Shown one piece after another: positions 1 to 5,374 of a stretch of 6,378 bases of DNA. The notes under the pieces were generated by a model. It was given only the letters and a program-made list of their open reading frames with translations. It was not told the origin of the DNA and made no database searches. Location: NCBI GenBank assembly GCA_946008205.1, contig CAMGAZ010000090.1:1-6378 (forward strand), written 5' to 3'. How positions within the stretch are numbered: the stretch's first letter is position 1; every line of letters begins with the position of its first letter. This DNA comes from an uncultured Clostridium sp. Its GTDB lineage: Bacteria; Bacillota; Clostridia; TANB77; CAG-508. Made by a program: the position numbers and the translations under genes.

Positions 1-2
1 AT

Positions 3-1388
3 GCGGTAGTTGAACGCAAAACTATTGCAAGTAATACAGCAATAATCCAGTTGGCAAACAGAGGAATAGAAGTAAACTCAGAGAATGCAAAAAATTTAGT
101 TGCATATTTAGCTGAGGTTATAGAACTTAATAATTTAGAAGTAGTTGATGGAATAACGCATTTGGGCTGGGCTTATGGAGATTTTGTACCATATACAAAC
201 AAGTATAAATATGATGGAGATATTGCATATAAGAATGTGTTTGAATCTGTAGCAGAGCATGGAGATTATGAACTATGGAAATCTAAGATGGTTGAAATTA
301 GACAAAATAGTTTAGCACTTAGATTTTTAATGGCTACGAGTTTTGCATCTCCTCTTATAAAGATATTTAAGATAAATCCTTTTATAGTTCATTTATGGGG
401 AAAATCTGGCAATGGTAAGACAGTGGCTGAAATGGTTTGTGCTAGTTTTTGGGGAAATCCACAAAAAGGTAAGCTATTGAGTACATTAGATGGTACAAAA
501 GTTGCTCATGAAAGATTAAACAATTTCTTGAGAAATTTACCACTTATATTGGACGAGCTTCAAATAACTAAAACTAAATATAAAAGTTATGACCAGTTAA
601 TATATGAATTAACAGAGGGAAAAGGTAGAGACAGAGGTTCTGTAGACGGAGGATTAACAGAAGTTACTGAATGGGATAATATAATTATTCTTACGGGAGA
701 AGAACCAATTACATCTGATACTTCTAAAGAGGGAGTAAAAAATAGAGTAATTGAGATAGAGGAAAACGAGACTATAATTGAAGATGGCAATGCAGTAGTC
801 AATCTTATACTAGAGAATTATGGTTATGCTGGAAAAGAATTTATAGAGATTATTCAAAAGCAGGACAACTTAATAGAAGAATATAAAAAGCTTACAGAAG
901 AACTAAAACAAATTGTTTCTTCTAAAAAACAGATTAATGCAATGGCAGCTATAATTTTAGCAGATAGAATTGTTAGCAAGGAAGTATTTAAAGATAATGA
1001 AATGACAAAGGAAGAAGCTACTCAATACTTTACAAAGGACATAGACGAAGCAGATAGATATATTCAACTAATAATTGATATTGCAAATGAAAATATAAAT
1101 AATTTTTATAATTCTAATTCCAATTCAGACTTATCACCTAACGGTCAAATTTGGGGCAAATTAGAAAAAACTACTGATGGACAAGGTGCAATCATGTATT
1201 ATGATTTTATTCCATCTAAACTATATGAAATACTAGAAAATAATAATATTAATTGGAATGGAATTAAAAAGAAACTATCAGATAAAGGTTATGTCATAAG
1301 ATCATCAGAAGGAAAGTACACTGTAACTATTAAACTTCCTAATGGTTATCAAAAAATGGTAAAGATAAAAAATATAAATTTTAGTTAA
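3..1388 (+). CDS. DUF927-type phage replication ATPase/helicase, C-terminal part (5' end outside window)
   Basis: The reading frame is open from the first bases, so this is the C-terminal 461 residues of a longer protein; the TTG at 51 is only an internal Leu codon. Counting from the codon at position 3, a Walker A loop GKSGNGKT lies at residues 133-140 (nt 399-422). A Walker B strand LPLILDEL is at 179-186, with Asp184-Glu185. A sensor-1-like strand IIILTGEEP surrounds Thr231, and KNRVIEIE follows with Arg248, a possible arginine-finger or sensor-2 position. The opening part (KTIASNTAIIQLANRGIEV, NAKNLVAYL) matches what I know of DUF927 domains, which accompany primases in phages and integrative elements. 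The last ~70 residues (YYDFIPSKLYEIL, IKKKLSDKGYVI) look like a small winged-helix DNA-binding tail. Inferred role: ATP-driven DNA unwinding or primase-helicase work during element replication. The AT-rich origin-like segment directly downstream fits this. I see no promoter because the 5' end is missing. Confidence 0.88.
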   Translation, partial: AVVERKTIASNTAIIQLANRGIEVNSENAKNLVAYLAEVIELNNLEVVDGITHLGWAYGDFVPYTNKYKYDGDIAYKNVFESVAEHGDYELWKSKMVEIRQNSLALRFLMATSFASPLIKIFKINPFIVHLWGKSGNGKTVAEMVCASFWGNPQKGKLLSTLDGTKVAHERLNNFLRNLPLILDELQITKTKYKSYDQLIYELTEGKGRDRGSVDGGLTEVTEWDNIIILTGEEPITSDTSKEGVKNRVIEIEENETIIEDGNAVVNLILENYGYAGKEFIEIIQKQDNLIEEYKKLTEELKQIVSSKKQINAMAAIILADRIVSKEVFKDNEMTKEEATQYFTKDIDEADRYIQLIIDIANENINNFYNSNSNSDLSPNGQIWGKLEKTTDGQGAIMYYDFIPSKLYEILENNNINWNGIKKKLSDKGYVIRSSEGKYTVTIKLPNGYQKMVKIKNINFS

Positions 1389-1469
1389 AAAGGGTTAAAA
1401 AAACACTAAATTACCTACAGATAACCTTTAAAGGGGTTGTACGAAAATCTTAGAGAGAGTAAGAATATA

Positions 1470-1515
1470 TAAATAATAATATATATATAACCCTTAAATA
1501 ATAATATATATATAA
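1470..1515 (+). repeat. 21-bp A/T direct repeat, two tandem copies
   Basis: The 21 bases at 1470-1490 (TAAATAATAATA followed by TATATATAA) are repeated exactly at 1495-1515, a 25-bp period with the 4-bp spacer CCCT between them. The AACCC word spans the junction. In such AT-rich DNA short repeats arise easily, but an exact 21-bp match in tandem is more than composition alone usually gives. It fits DNA-unwinding-element repeats of an origin. Confidence 0.65.
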
Positions 1516-1527
1516 TATTAATAAAAA

Positions 1528-1547
1528 AATATTATTACGATAATATT
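1528..1547. repeat. Perfect 8-bp inverted repeat with TACG loop
   Basis: AATATTAT (1528-1535) and ATAATATT (1540-1547) are exact reverse complements separated by TACG. The stem is entirely A/T and therefore weak. There is no following T-run, so it is not a terminator. It is best read as part of the AT-rich origin-like core, as a cruciform-prone element or a small palindromic binding site. Confidence 0.45.
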
Positions 1548-1703
1548 ATGTTAACACATATTAATTTATTATATATATATATATATCACTCTCAAAAAAG
1601 GGGTTAAGGGGTTGTAAAATTTTATACCCTTAGAGCACCAATAATTACAAGACGACCCCGTATAGGGTTTTGGTAATGGTATATAACCCAAAATGGAGGA
1701 TTT

Positions 1704-1889
1704 ATGGAAGAAGATATAAAAAAAATCAAAGAAATGTTAAAAGATTTTATTACTACTTATACATTGAAATCACTAAAGATTAAAGCTGATATAGAATACC
1801 ATAGCAAATTAAATACCAGTAATCCTAAAAAATGGACTACAGAATATTATTCAACTGTTAGCAATATTGATATTGAATTAAAACAATAA
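1704..1889 (+). CDS. Small unknown phage protein, 61 aa
   Basis: I do not recognise this protein. ATG at 1704 follows GGAGGA (1695-1700) with a short 3-base gap, a strong Shine-Dalgarno that supports translation. The product is Lys-rich and mostly hydrophilic, with no membrane segment and no cysteines. An amphipathic N-terminal helix (EEDIKKIKEMLKDFITTY) is followed by a more polar second half with several aromatic residues (KKWTTEYYS). Size and charge would suit a small DNA- or protein-binding accessory, but no motif proves it. It sits alone between the origin-like segment and the helicase leader, so it could be an origin-binding or regulatory protein; that is positional inference only. It may share a transcript with the downstream operon or be separated from it by the regulatory leader at 1890-1982. 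Confidence 0.6.
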   Translation: MEEDIKKIKEMLKDFITTYTLKSLKIKADIEYHSKLNTSNPKKWTTEYYSTVSNIDIELKQ

Positions 1890-1893
1890 TAGG

Positions 1894-1963
1894 TTTATTT
1901 TAAAGGATAATGTCTAAAAATGATAAATTTATCGTTTTAAAATAAAAATAGCTTAAAAACGAT
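1894..1963 (+). promoter_or_regulatory. Helicase leader with three 8-bp half-sites and competing hairpins
   Basis: The leader ahead of the helicase holds AAAATGAT (1917-1924), ATCGTTTT (1931-1938) and AAAACGAT (1956-1963), three near-identical half-sites in alternating orientation. The first two form a near-perfect 22-bp palindrome (1917-1938) around the exact palindrome GATAAATTTATC (1922-1933). The second and third form a hairpin whose 3' arm ends 3 bases before the helicase ribosome binding site. Both use 1931-1938, so they exclude one another. A further pair, TTTATTTTAAA (1894-1904) and TTTAAAATAAA (1936-1946), can also form. This suits a repressor operator with several half-sites or an RNA switch controlling translation; which of these is not shown. 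No clean -35/-10 pair is visible. Confidence 0.45.
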
Positions 1964-1966
1964 TTT

Positions 1967-1973
1967 GAAAGGA
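1967..1973 (+). promoter_or_regulatory. Ribosome binding site fixing the helicase start at ATG 1983
   Basis: GAAAGGA lies 9 bases upstream of ATG 1983. An in-frame TTG at 1965 lies just upstream of this site and has no Shine-Dalgarno of its own, so the ATG is the better start. Confidence 0.7.
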
Positions 1974-1982
1974 ATTAAGCAT

Positions 1983-3482
1983 ATGGAATTAAAACTTAGA
2001 GATTATCAACAAGAAGTTCTAAATATAATAGATAACCTAGAACCAGGAGCATATTTAATTCAAATGGCTACTGGACTTGGTAAAACAGCAACATTTACAA
2101 ATATAAAAAGAAAGGGTAGAGTTCTAGTTTTAGCACATAGAGAAGAACTAGTTACACAGCCAATCAAATACTATGACTGCCCTGTTGGAATTGAAATGGC
2201 GAATCACAAATCCAACGGAGAAAATGTTGTCATAGCATCTGTACAAAGTATAATACATAGATTAGATAAATTCAAGCCTGATGATTTTGACATGATTATT
2301 ATAGATGAAGCACATCATGCAGCAGCTACTTCTTATAAAAAGATAATAAATTATTTTAACCCAAGACTTTTATTAGGTTTTACAGCTACTCCTAATAGAG
2401 GAGACGGAGTAAGGCTAGACGATGTATTTCAAAAAATAATTTATCAAAAAGATTTAAAATGGGCTATTCAAAATCATTATTTAACAGATATCCATTGTTT
2501 AAGAGTAAATATTGGTTATGACATTTCAAAAGTTGCTCGAAAAATGGGAGACTTTGCAGTAGGAGAACTTGAAGAAGCATTAAATTCAGATGTTTTAAAT
2601 GGAGCTATTGCAGAAGCATACAAAAAATATGCAAAAGGACAAACATTAATATTTGCTACATCAGTAGAGCATGCACAAAACATTGCAAAATTAATACCAG
2701 GTGCAATAGCAATAACTGCTGAAACTAATAATAGAGCTGAATTAATACAAAAGTTTACGAATAGAGAAATACCTTGTTTAGTTAATTGTATGATATTTAC
2801 AGAAGGAACGGACATGCCTTTAGTAGAGACAGTAATGATTGCAAGACCAACAAGTAATAGTTCTTTATATACTCAAATGGTTGGTAGAGGTTTGAGACTT
2901 TATCCAGGAAAGGATAAGCTTACACTAATAGACTTAGTAGGAACTACAGGAAAAGCAAATTTGTGCACAGCACCAACTCTAATAGGTATAGACTTAAATT
3001 CTGTACCTAAAGCACAACAAGACGACATAGAGGGGGATCTATTTGATTTACCAGACTTAATAGCTCAAAAAGCAGATTGTATAGAATCTTGGATTAGAAA
3101 CATAGAAATAGTTGACTTATGGGCTAAAGAGCAACAATATAACCTACATAATGTTAACTGGTTCAAGATGCCGAATGGAGATTTTATATTACAATTAAAA
3201 GGTAAAAAAATTAGAATACCAGCTCAAAATGAGCTAGGCGAAACAATACTAGATAGACCAATGAAGATGCAGGAAGCTTTTGATATTGCTTATCAGTATC
3301 TATGTGAAAACTTTGAAGAACAAAGATATCTATGGGATTTAAGTATAGTAAAAAAATGGGGTAAAGCACCTGCTAGTGAAAAACAAAAAGCACAAGTGAA
3401 AAGATTCTTTAGAAATTATGACACATCTGAATTAACAAAATTAGAAGCAAGCCAAATATTAAATAGATTATTTTGTAGGTAG
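1983..3482 (+). CDS. Phage SF2 DEAH-box DNA helicase, 499 aa
   Basis: This is a superfamily 2 helicase/translocase of the kind found in phage replication-recombination modules, using ATP to unwind or remodel DNA or branched intermediates. Motifs appear in order: Q-like LRDYQQE at residues 5-11, Walker A ATGLGKT at 29-35, motif Ia VLAHREEL at 49-56, DEAH box IIIDEAHHA at 105-113, motif III GFTATP at 132-137. In the second RecA domain there are LIFATSVEHA near 222-231, motif V FTEGTDMP at 272-279, and motif VI QMVGRGLRLYPGK from 298 with Arg302 and Arg305 as the likely arginine fingers. The last ~140 residues are an accessory region; its end (ASEKQKAQVKRFFR) resembles small helical tails of related phage helicases. 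All catalytic motifs are intact. It opens a dense operon; the next gene starts 11 bases downstream. The precise substrate (replication fork or Holliday-type junction) cannot be read from the sequence. Confidence 0.93.
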   Translation: MELKLRDYQQEVLNIIDNLEPGAYLIQMATGLGKTATFTNIKRKGRVLVLAHREELVTQPIKYYDCPVGIEMANHKSNGENVVIASVQSIIHRLDKFKPDDFDMIIIDEAHHAAATSYKKIINYFNPRLLLGFTATPNRGDGVRLDDVFQKIIYQKDLKWAIQNHYLTDIHCLRVNIGYDISKVARKMGDFAVGELEEALNSDVLNGAIAEAYKKYAKGQTLIFATSVEHAQNIAKLIPGAIAITAETNNRAELIQKFTNREIPCLVNCMIFTEGTDMPLVETVMIARPTSNSSLYTQMVGRGLRLYPGKDKLTLIDLVGTTGKANLCTAPTLIGIDLNSVPKAQQDDIEGDLFDLPDLIAQKADCIESWIRNIEIVDLWAKEQQYNLHNVNWFKMPNGDFILQLKGKKIRIPAQNELGETILDRPMKMQEAFDIAYQYLCENFEEQRYLWDLSIVKKWGKAPASEKQKAQVKRFFRNYDTSELTKLEASQILNRLFCR

Positions 3483-3493
3483 GTGATAAAAAA

Positions 3494-3805
3494 ATGAGTA
3501 AAAAAGGATTTGATTTTAATTTAGAAATTGAAAATGTAAAAGATGATGAAAAATTTAATAATGAAGTAATGATAAAAGAAATTCAAGAATTAGTTGACAC
3601 CACTCCATTTCCAATAAAAGCAGTAGGTTTTTATGAAAATAGTGGAAATTTAGCAGTAGAAGGACAGGTTTGTAGAGAAACAAAAAAAGAAGCTGAAGCA
3701 GAATATACTATTTTTAAAGAAAAGTTATTACGAATTTTAAGAAAGTATTATCAAAAAATAAAAGCAATAGATAGAATGAAGTTATATTTTACAACGAGAA
3801 GATAA
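3494..3805 (+). CDS. Unknown phage protein, 103 aa
   Basis: I do not recognise the family. ATG 3494 follows AGGTGA (3481-3486) with a 7-base gap, and the Shine-Dalgarno overlaps the helicase stop codon, so translation is probably coupled. The N-terminal third is acidic (DFNLEIENVKDDEKFNNEV) and likely flexible. A central part (FPIKAVGFYENSGNLAVEG) looks like beta strands. The C-terminal half is strongly charged and helical (KKEAEAEYTIFKEKLLRILR) and ends basic (YFTTRR). There is one cysteine (in GQVCRE) and no membrane segment. Its position between helicase and resolvase-like nuclease, with 12 bases to the latter, suggests a helper of DNA replication or recombination, such as a helicase or nuclease partner; that is inference from position only. 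Confidence 0.72.
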   Translation: MSKKGFDFNLEIENVKDDEKFNNEVMIKEIQELVDTTPFPIKAVGFYENSGNLAVEGQVCRETKKEAEAEYTIFKEKLLRILRKYYQKIKAIDRMKLYFTTRR

Positions 3806-3817
3806 GTAGGTGATTAA

Positions 3818-4237
3818 ATGCCAAGAAGAGGATTCCAATTTGAAAATCAAATTGAAAAAGTAATTGAATACATAGAAGCAAGAGGCTATCACGGACATAA
3901 GAATTACGCCAAAAGATTACAAGATGGGACATATGTATCAGGATAAATTTTTGATTACGAAATATTTTTACCTAATAGACATGACTGCTTTGACGCTAAA
4001 CAATGCAAAACAGATACTTGGCATATTTTTTCTAAAGATATAAAGCAATGTAACGAGCTTAAGAAATGTAAAAATGCAGGCTGTAACAGTTATTTTTTAA
4101 TATGTTTTGAAAATAAAGACGTAAGAATGATAGATGTAGATGATGTAATAGAAACACTAAAGCACAACAAGAAAAGTATAAAAAATAAAAATTTAAAACA
4201 ATGGGATTTATTGGAGGTAATTAAAAATGATATTTAA
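3818..4237 (+). pseudogene. RecU-like / PD-(D/E)XK Holliday-junction nuclease, interrupted by TAA at codon 43
   Basis: One frame encodes a recognisable 139-residue nuclease but is broken by TAA at 3944-3946. The start ATG 3818 has AGGTGA (3808-3813) upstream. The N terminus PRRGFQFENQIE resembles the opening of RecU-type resolvases, with Glu9 in the usual acidic position. After the stop, the same frame gives IFDYEIFLPNRHDCFDAKQ: Asp46 and Asp59-Ala-Lys61 match the PD-(D/E)XK active site. Then follow WHIFSKDIKQCNELKKC and SYFLICF, the helix-strand typical of this fold. The stop lies three codons before Asp46, so the 42-residue product would lack the active site. A single change (for example GAA to TAA) explains it. 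Reading continues in frame to TAA 4235-4237, overlapping the next gene by 11 bases. Known role of the family: cutting branched DNA in recombination and replication. The family call (RecU-like versus another small resolvase) is moderately sure. Either a recent pseudogene or a base error. Confidence 0.72.
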
Positions 4238-4439
4238 AATACAAAAGCCATTATATGGCGGTACAGAATATTTACTATACAACAAAGATAAAACAATTTT
4301 AACAAACAGTTTAAAAATTGGCGATATACCAAAACTAGATGAGTTATTTAAAAATATGGACAAGCTTTATGTAAAAGGCTATATAGATAGAAAGCATCAG
4401 ATAATATTAAACAAAGTAGTAAAAGAGCAAGATTGGTAG
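4227..4439 (+). CDS. Small unknown phage protein, 70 aa
   Basis: ATG 4227 follows GGAGG (4213-4217) with a 9-base gap; both lie inside the end of the nuclease frame, indicating translational coupling. The protein looks like a compact mostly-beta domain: MIFKIQKPLYGGTEYLLYN, then a polar loop, a helix (KLDELFKNMDKLYV) and closing strands (GYIDRKHQIILNKVV), ending in EQDW. It has no cysteine, signal peptide or membrane segment. Similar small proteins occur, as far as I recall, in early regions of clostridial phages without known function. It is followed after 7 bases by the next gene. Its intact frame beside a broken nuclease indicates that decay, if real, is recent. Confidence 0.72.
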   Translation: MIFKIQKPLYGGTEYLLYNKDKTILTNSLKIGDIPKLDELFKNMDKLYVKGYIDRKHQIILNKVVKEQDW

Positions 4440-4446
4440 GCGTAAC

Positions 4447-4884
4447 ATGAAGGTATTTAGATTTATGAGTAACGAAGAATTTAAAAAATATAAAAACGGT
4501 GAAACATTAATAAATAACACAATTCATGAAGCTAAAACAAACTCTATTGGTTTTTGCTTTCTAAATATAAAAGAATTTGAACCTGAAGAGGCAATGCATT
4601 TCTTAAGCGGAATAGTAGCATTTGATGTGTGTGCGGTATTTGAAACGAAAGATAAAATGCAAAAAACTTATGGAGTATATGCAAAACCAATTAAAAGAAC
4701 AGGAAATCCTATGGAAGATTTATTAAATATATTTAGTGGTTTTACGGATACATTTACAGCCAATGAATATTGCACAACTGAATATAACAAAGAAACGATG
4801 AAACTATTAAAATATAGTGAAGAAATTTGGAAACAATGGAATCCAGCAGGGCAACAACCAAAATTAAAATGGGTGGAGGTATAA
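4447..4884 (+). CDS. Unknown phage protein, 145 aa, with weak ADP-ribosyltransferase-like features
   Basis: The start ATG 4447 has only a modest site (GGTAGG, 4435-4440). The protein opens with MKVFRFMSNEEFKKYKNGETL, continues with SIGFCFLNI and a helix EEAMHFLSGIV, then strands DVCAVFETK and TYGVYAKPI, and near the end EYCTTEYNKETMKLLKYSEE. Four cysteines are present, not arranged as a zinc site. The layout (Arg in the first strand, G-x-x-L, a GFCF segment, a late Glu in EYCTTEY) loosely recalls the R-S-E plan of ADP-ribosyltransferase folds. No textbook signature is complete, so this is a hypothesis. An enzyme of that type could modify a host protein or nucleic acid during infection; equally it may be an unrelated conserved phage protein. 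There is no signal peptide or membrane span; it likely acts in the cytoplasm. The membrane-protein gene starts 5 bases after its stop. Confidence 0.75.
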   Translation: MKVFRFMSNEEFKKYKNGETLINNTIHEAKTNSIGFCFLNIKEFEPEEAMHFLSGIVAFDVCAVFETKDKMQKTYGVYAKPIKRTGNPMEDLLNIFSGFTDTFTANEYCTTEYNKETMKLLKYSEEIWKQWNPAGQQPKLKWVEV

Positions 4885-4889
4885 AAAAT

Positions 4890-5213
4890 ATGAAAGAAGA
4901 ATTTAAAAGTTGGAATGAGATGACAAAATTAGAGAATAGAACAAAAGCGAAGATAACATTTCATATTATTATGGTTATATTTAGTATAACTGTAGCAATA
5001 TCAAATAAAGATTTTACTTGGATATTAGTTGCTTTATTATGGGCAGATGTTGCAATAATGGAATATTGTGATGGTAAATTGTTAAAAGGAATCGAATCAT
5101 TAAACGATATTCAAGAAAAACATATTGAAATACAAAAAGATATTATAAATGACTTATTAAAATTAAATGAAAAATCAACTGAATTTGACAGCTTAAAACA
5201 GGAGGAACGATGA
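4890..5213 (+). CDS. Small membrane protein with two spans and helical tail, 107 aa
   Basis: ATG 4890 is preferred: GGAGG (4875-4879) lies 10 bases upstream. An in-frame ATG at 4827 lies deep in the previous gene without a ribosome binding site. Residues 1-21 are charged. Two hydrophobic segments follow at about 22-38 (ITFHIIMVIFSITVAIS) and 42-60 (FTWILVALLWADVAIMEYC), separated by the short NKD turn. Residues ~63-100 form a long polar, heptad-like helix (LKGIESLNDIQEKHIEIQ) that may be a coiled coil. By the positive-inside rule the Lys/Arg-rich N terminus and the tail would both be cytoplasmic. The size and place do not identify a function. Holin-like topology is possible, but the position inside the early operon argues against lysis; an interaction with the host membrane or superinfection exclusion is conceivable. 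The stop overlaps the next start (TGATG). Confidence 0.72.
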   Translation: MKEEFKSWNEMTKLENRTKAKITFHIIMVIFSITVAISNKDFTWILVALLWADVAIMEYCDGKLLKGIESLNDIQEKHIEIQKDIINDLLKLNEKSTEFDSLKQEER

Positions 5214-5374
5214 TGAATTGCAAACATGTCAGAGTAAAAGGAAAAACAACAAAATACTATTATTGTATGTTAAAGAACAAAACCGTAGATGATTATAGTT
5301 GTAGAAATTGCGTAATGAAATTACCAGACTTGCCAGAAGGGCTTGAGGAATTGTTTGGAGGATTAAGAAAATGA
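5213..5374 (+). CDS. Cys4 zinc-ribbon-like mini-protein, 53 aa
   Basis: This short gene lies between the membrane protein and the methyltransferase. The Shine-Dalgarno AGGAGG (5200-5205) is 7 bases before ATG 5213; the adjacent ATG at 5210 is also possible but spaced only 4. The protein has four cysteines, at positions 3, 18, 30 and 33 (MNCKH, YYYCML, YSCRNC), consistent with a small zinc-binding knuckle, and ends PDLPEGLEELFGGLRK. The TGA stop (5372-5374) overlaps the methyltransferase start as ATGA, so the two are probably translationally coupled. I recall comparable Cys-rich mini-proteins next to phage methyltransferases in Clostridia, but no function is established. A role as a DNA- or protein-binding partner is inference. 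Confidence 0.7.
   Translation: MNCKHVRVKGKTTKYYYCMLKNKTVDDYSCRNCVMKLPDLPEGLEELFGGLRK
5357..5362 (+). promoter_or_regulatory. Ribosome binding site for the methyltransferase
   Basis: GGAGGA with an 8-base gap to ATG 5371 is a near-ideal Shine-Dalgarno inside the Cys4 gene. It confirms ATG 5371 as the start and suggests the methyltransferase is meant to be well translated. Confidence 0.75.

Larger units (their letters stand above)
1431..1616 (+). repeat. Direct repeat AAGGGGTTGTA, two copies flanking the AT core
   Basis: The 11-mer AAGGGGTTGTA occurs identically at 1431-1441 and 1606-1616, on either side of the A/T core and 175 bp apart. The right copy is preceded by GGGGTTA (1600-1606), giving two GGGGTT units spaced 8 bp. 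Repeat-flanked AT DNA is consistent with binding sites for an initiator protein, but no protein in the window is shown to bind here. Confidence 0.6.
1389..1703. other. Non-coding AT-rich segment with iteron-like words; candidate replication origin
   Basis: These 315 bases lie between the replication ATPase and the next small gene and carry no credible ORF. The core (about 1461-1587) is almost pure A/T, including an unbroken A/T run at 1494-1537, as expected of a DNA unwinding element. Around and within the core the few G/C bases cluster into a recurring word, GGGTT or its complement AACCC: 1392-1396, 1434-1438, 1489-1493, 1601-1605, 1609-1613, 1665-1669 and 1685-1689, with relatives ACCCTT at 1626-1631 and ACCCC at 1655-1659. 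A tandem pair GGGGTTAA-GGGGTTGT sits at 1600-1615. A short inverted pair, GAGAGT (1455-1460) and ACTCTC (1588-1593), brackets the core. Repeated G-rich words beside an AT core next to replication genes are the usual appearance of phage and plasmid origins. The origin role is inference; no initiator is identified. I found no convincing sigma-A promoter or intrinsic terminator here. Confidence 0.5.

Noticed and set aside
3..53. TTG at 51 as the start of the DUF927 protein
   Set aside because: The frame is open to the window edge and the upstream residues (KTIASNTAIIQ) continue the conserved domain; no ribosome binding site precedes 51.
587..802. Antisense ORFs (587-802, 2516-2815, 5570-5797, 5865-6077, 5992-6255)
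   Set aside because: All oppose strongly supported + strand genes, have no ribosome binding sites, and encode low-complexity Ser/Leu/Phe-rich products typical of the complement of AT-rich genes.
1389..1600. Intrinsic terminator after the DUF927 gene
   Set aside because: The inverted repeats here (for example 1423-1438 and 1528-1547) are weak or all A/T and none is followed by a proper T-run.
1461..1616. CRISPR or other spaced repeat array
   Set aside because: Only two copies of each repeat, of pure A/T or 11 bp length, with no regular unique spacers and no cas genes.
1873..1911. Sigma-A promoter TTGAAT ... TATTTT ahead of the helicase
   Set aside because: The -10 match is poor and the -35 lies inside the 61-aa gene; in this AT-rich DNA such partial matches are frequent, so I did not call it.
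1965..1982. TTG 1965 as the helicase start
   Set aside because: It precedes the GAAAGGA site used by ATG 1983 and lies next to the leader hairpin; SF2 helicase homology begins at the LRDYQQE right after ATG 1983.
3944..3946. Alternative genetic code or stop readthrough explaining the TAA in the nuclease
   Set aside because: TAA, TAG and TGA each end other genes here (for example 1386-1388, 3480-3482, 5211-5213), and there is no readthrough signal around the codon.
4827..4889. ATG 4827 as the start of the membrane protein
   Set aside because: It would overlap the previous gene by 58 bases with no Shine-Dalgarno, while ATG 4890 has GGAGG at usable spacing.
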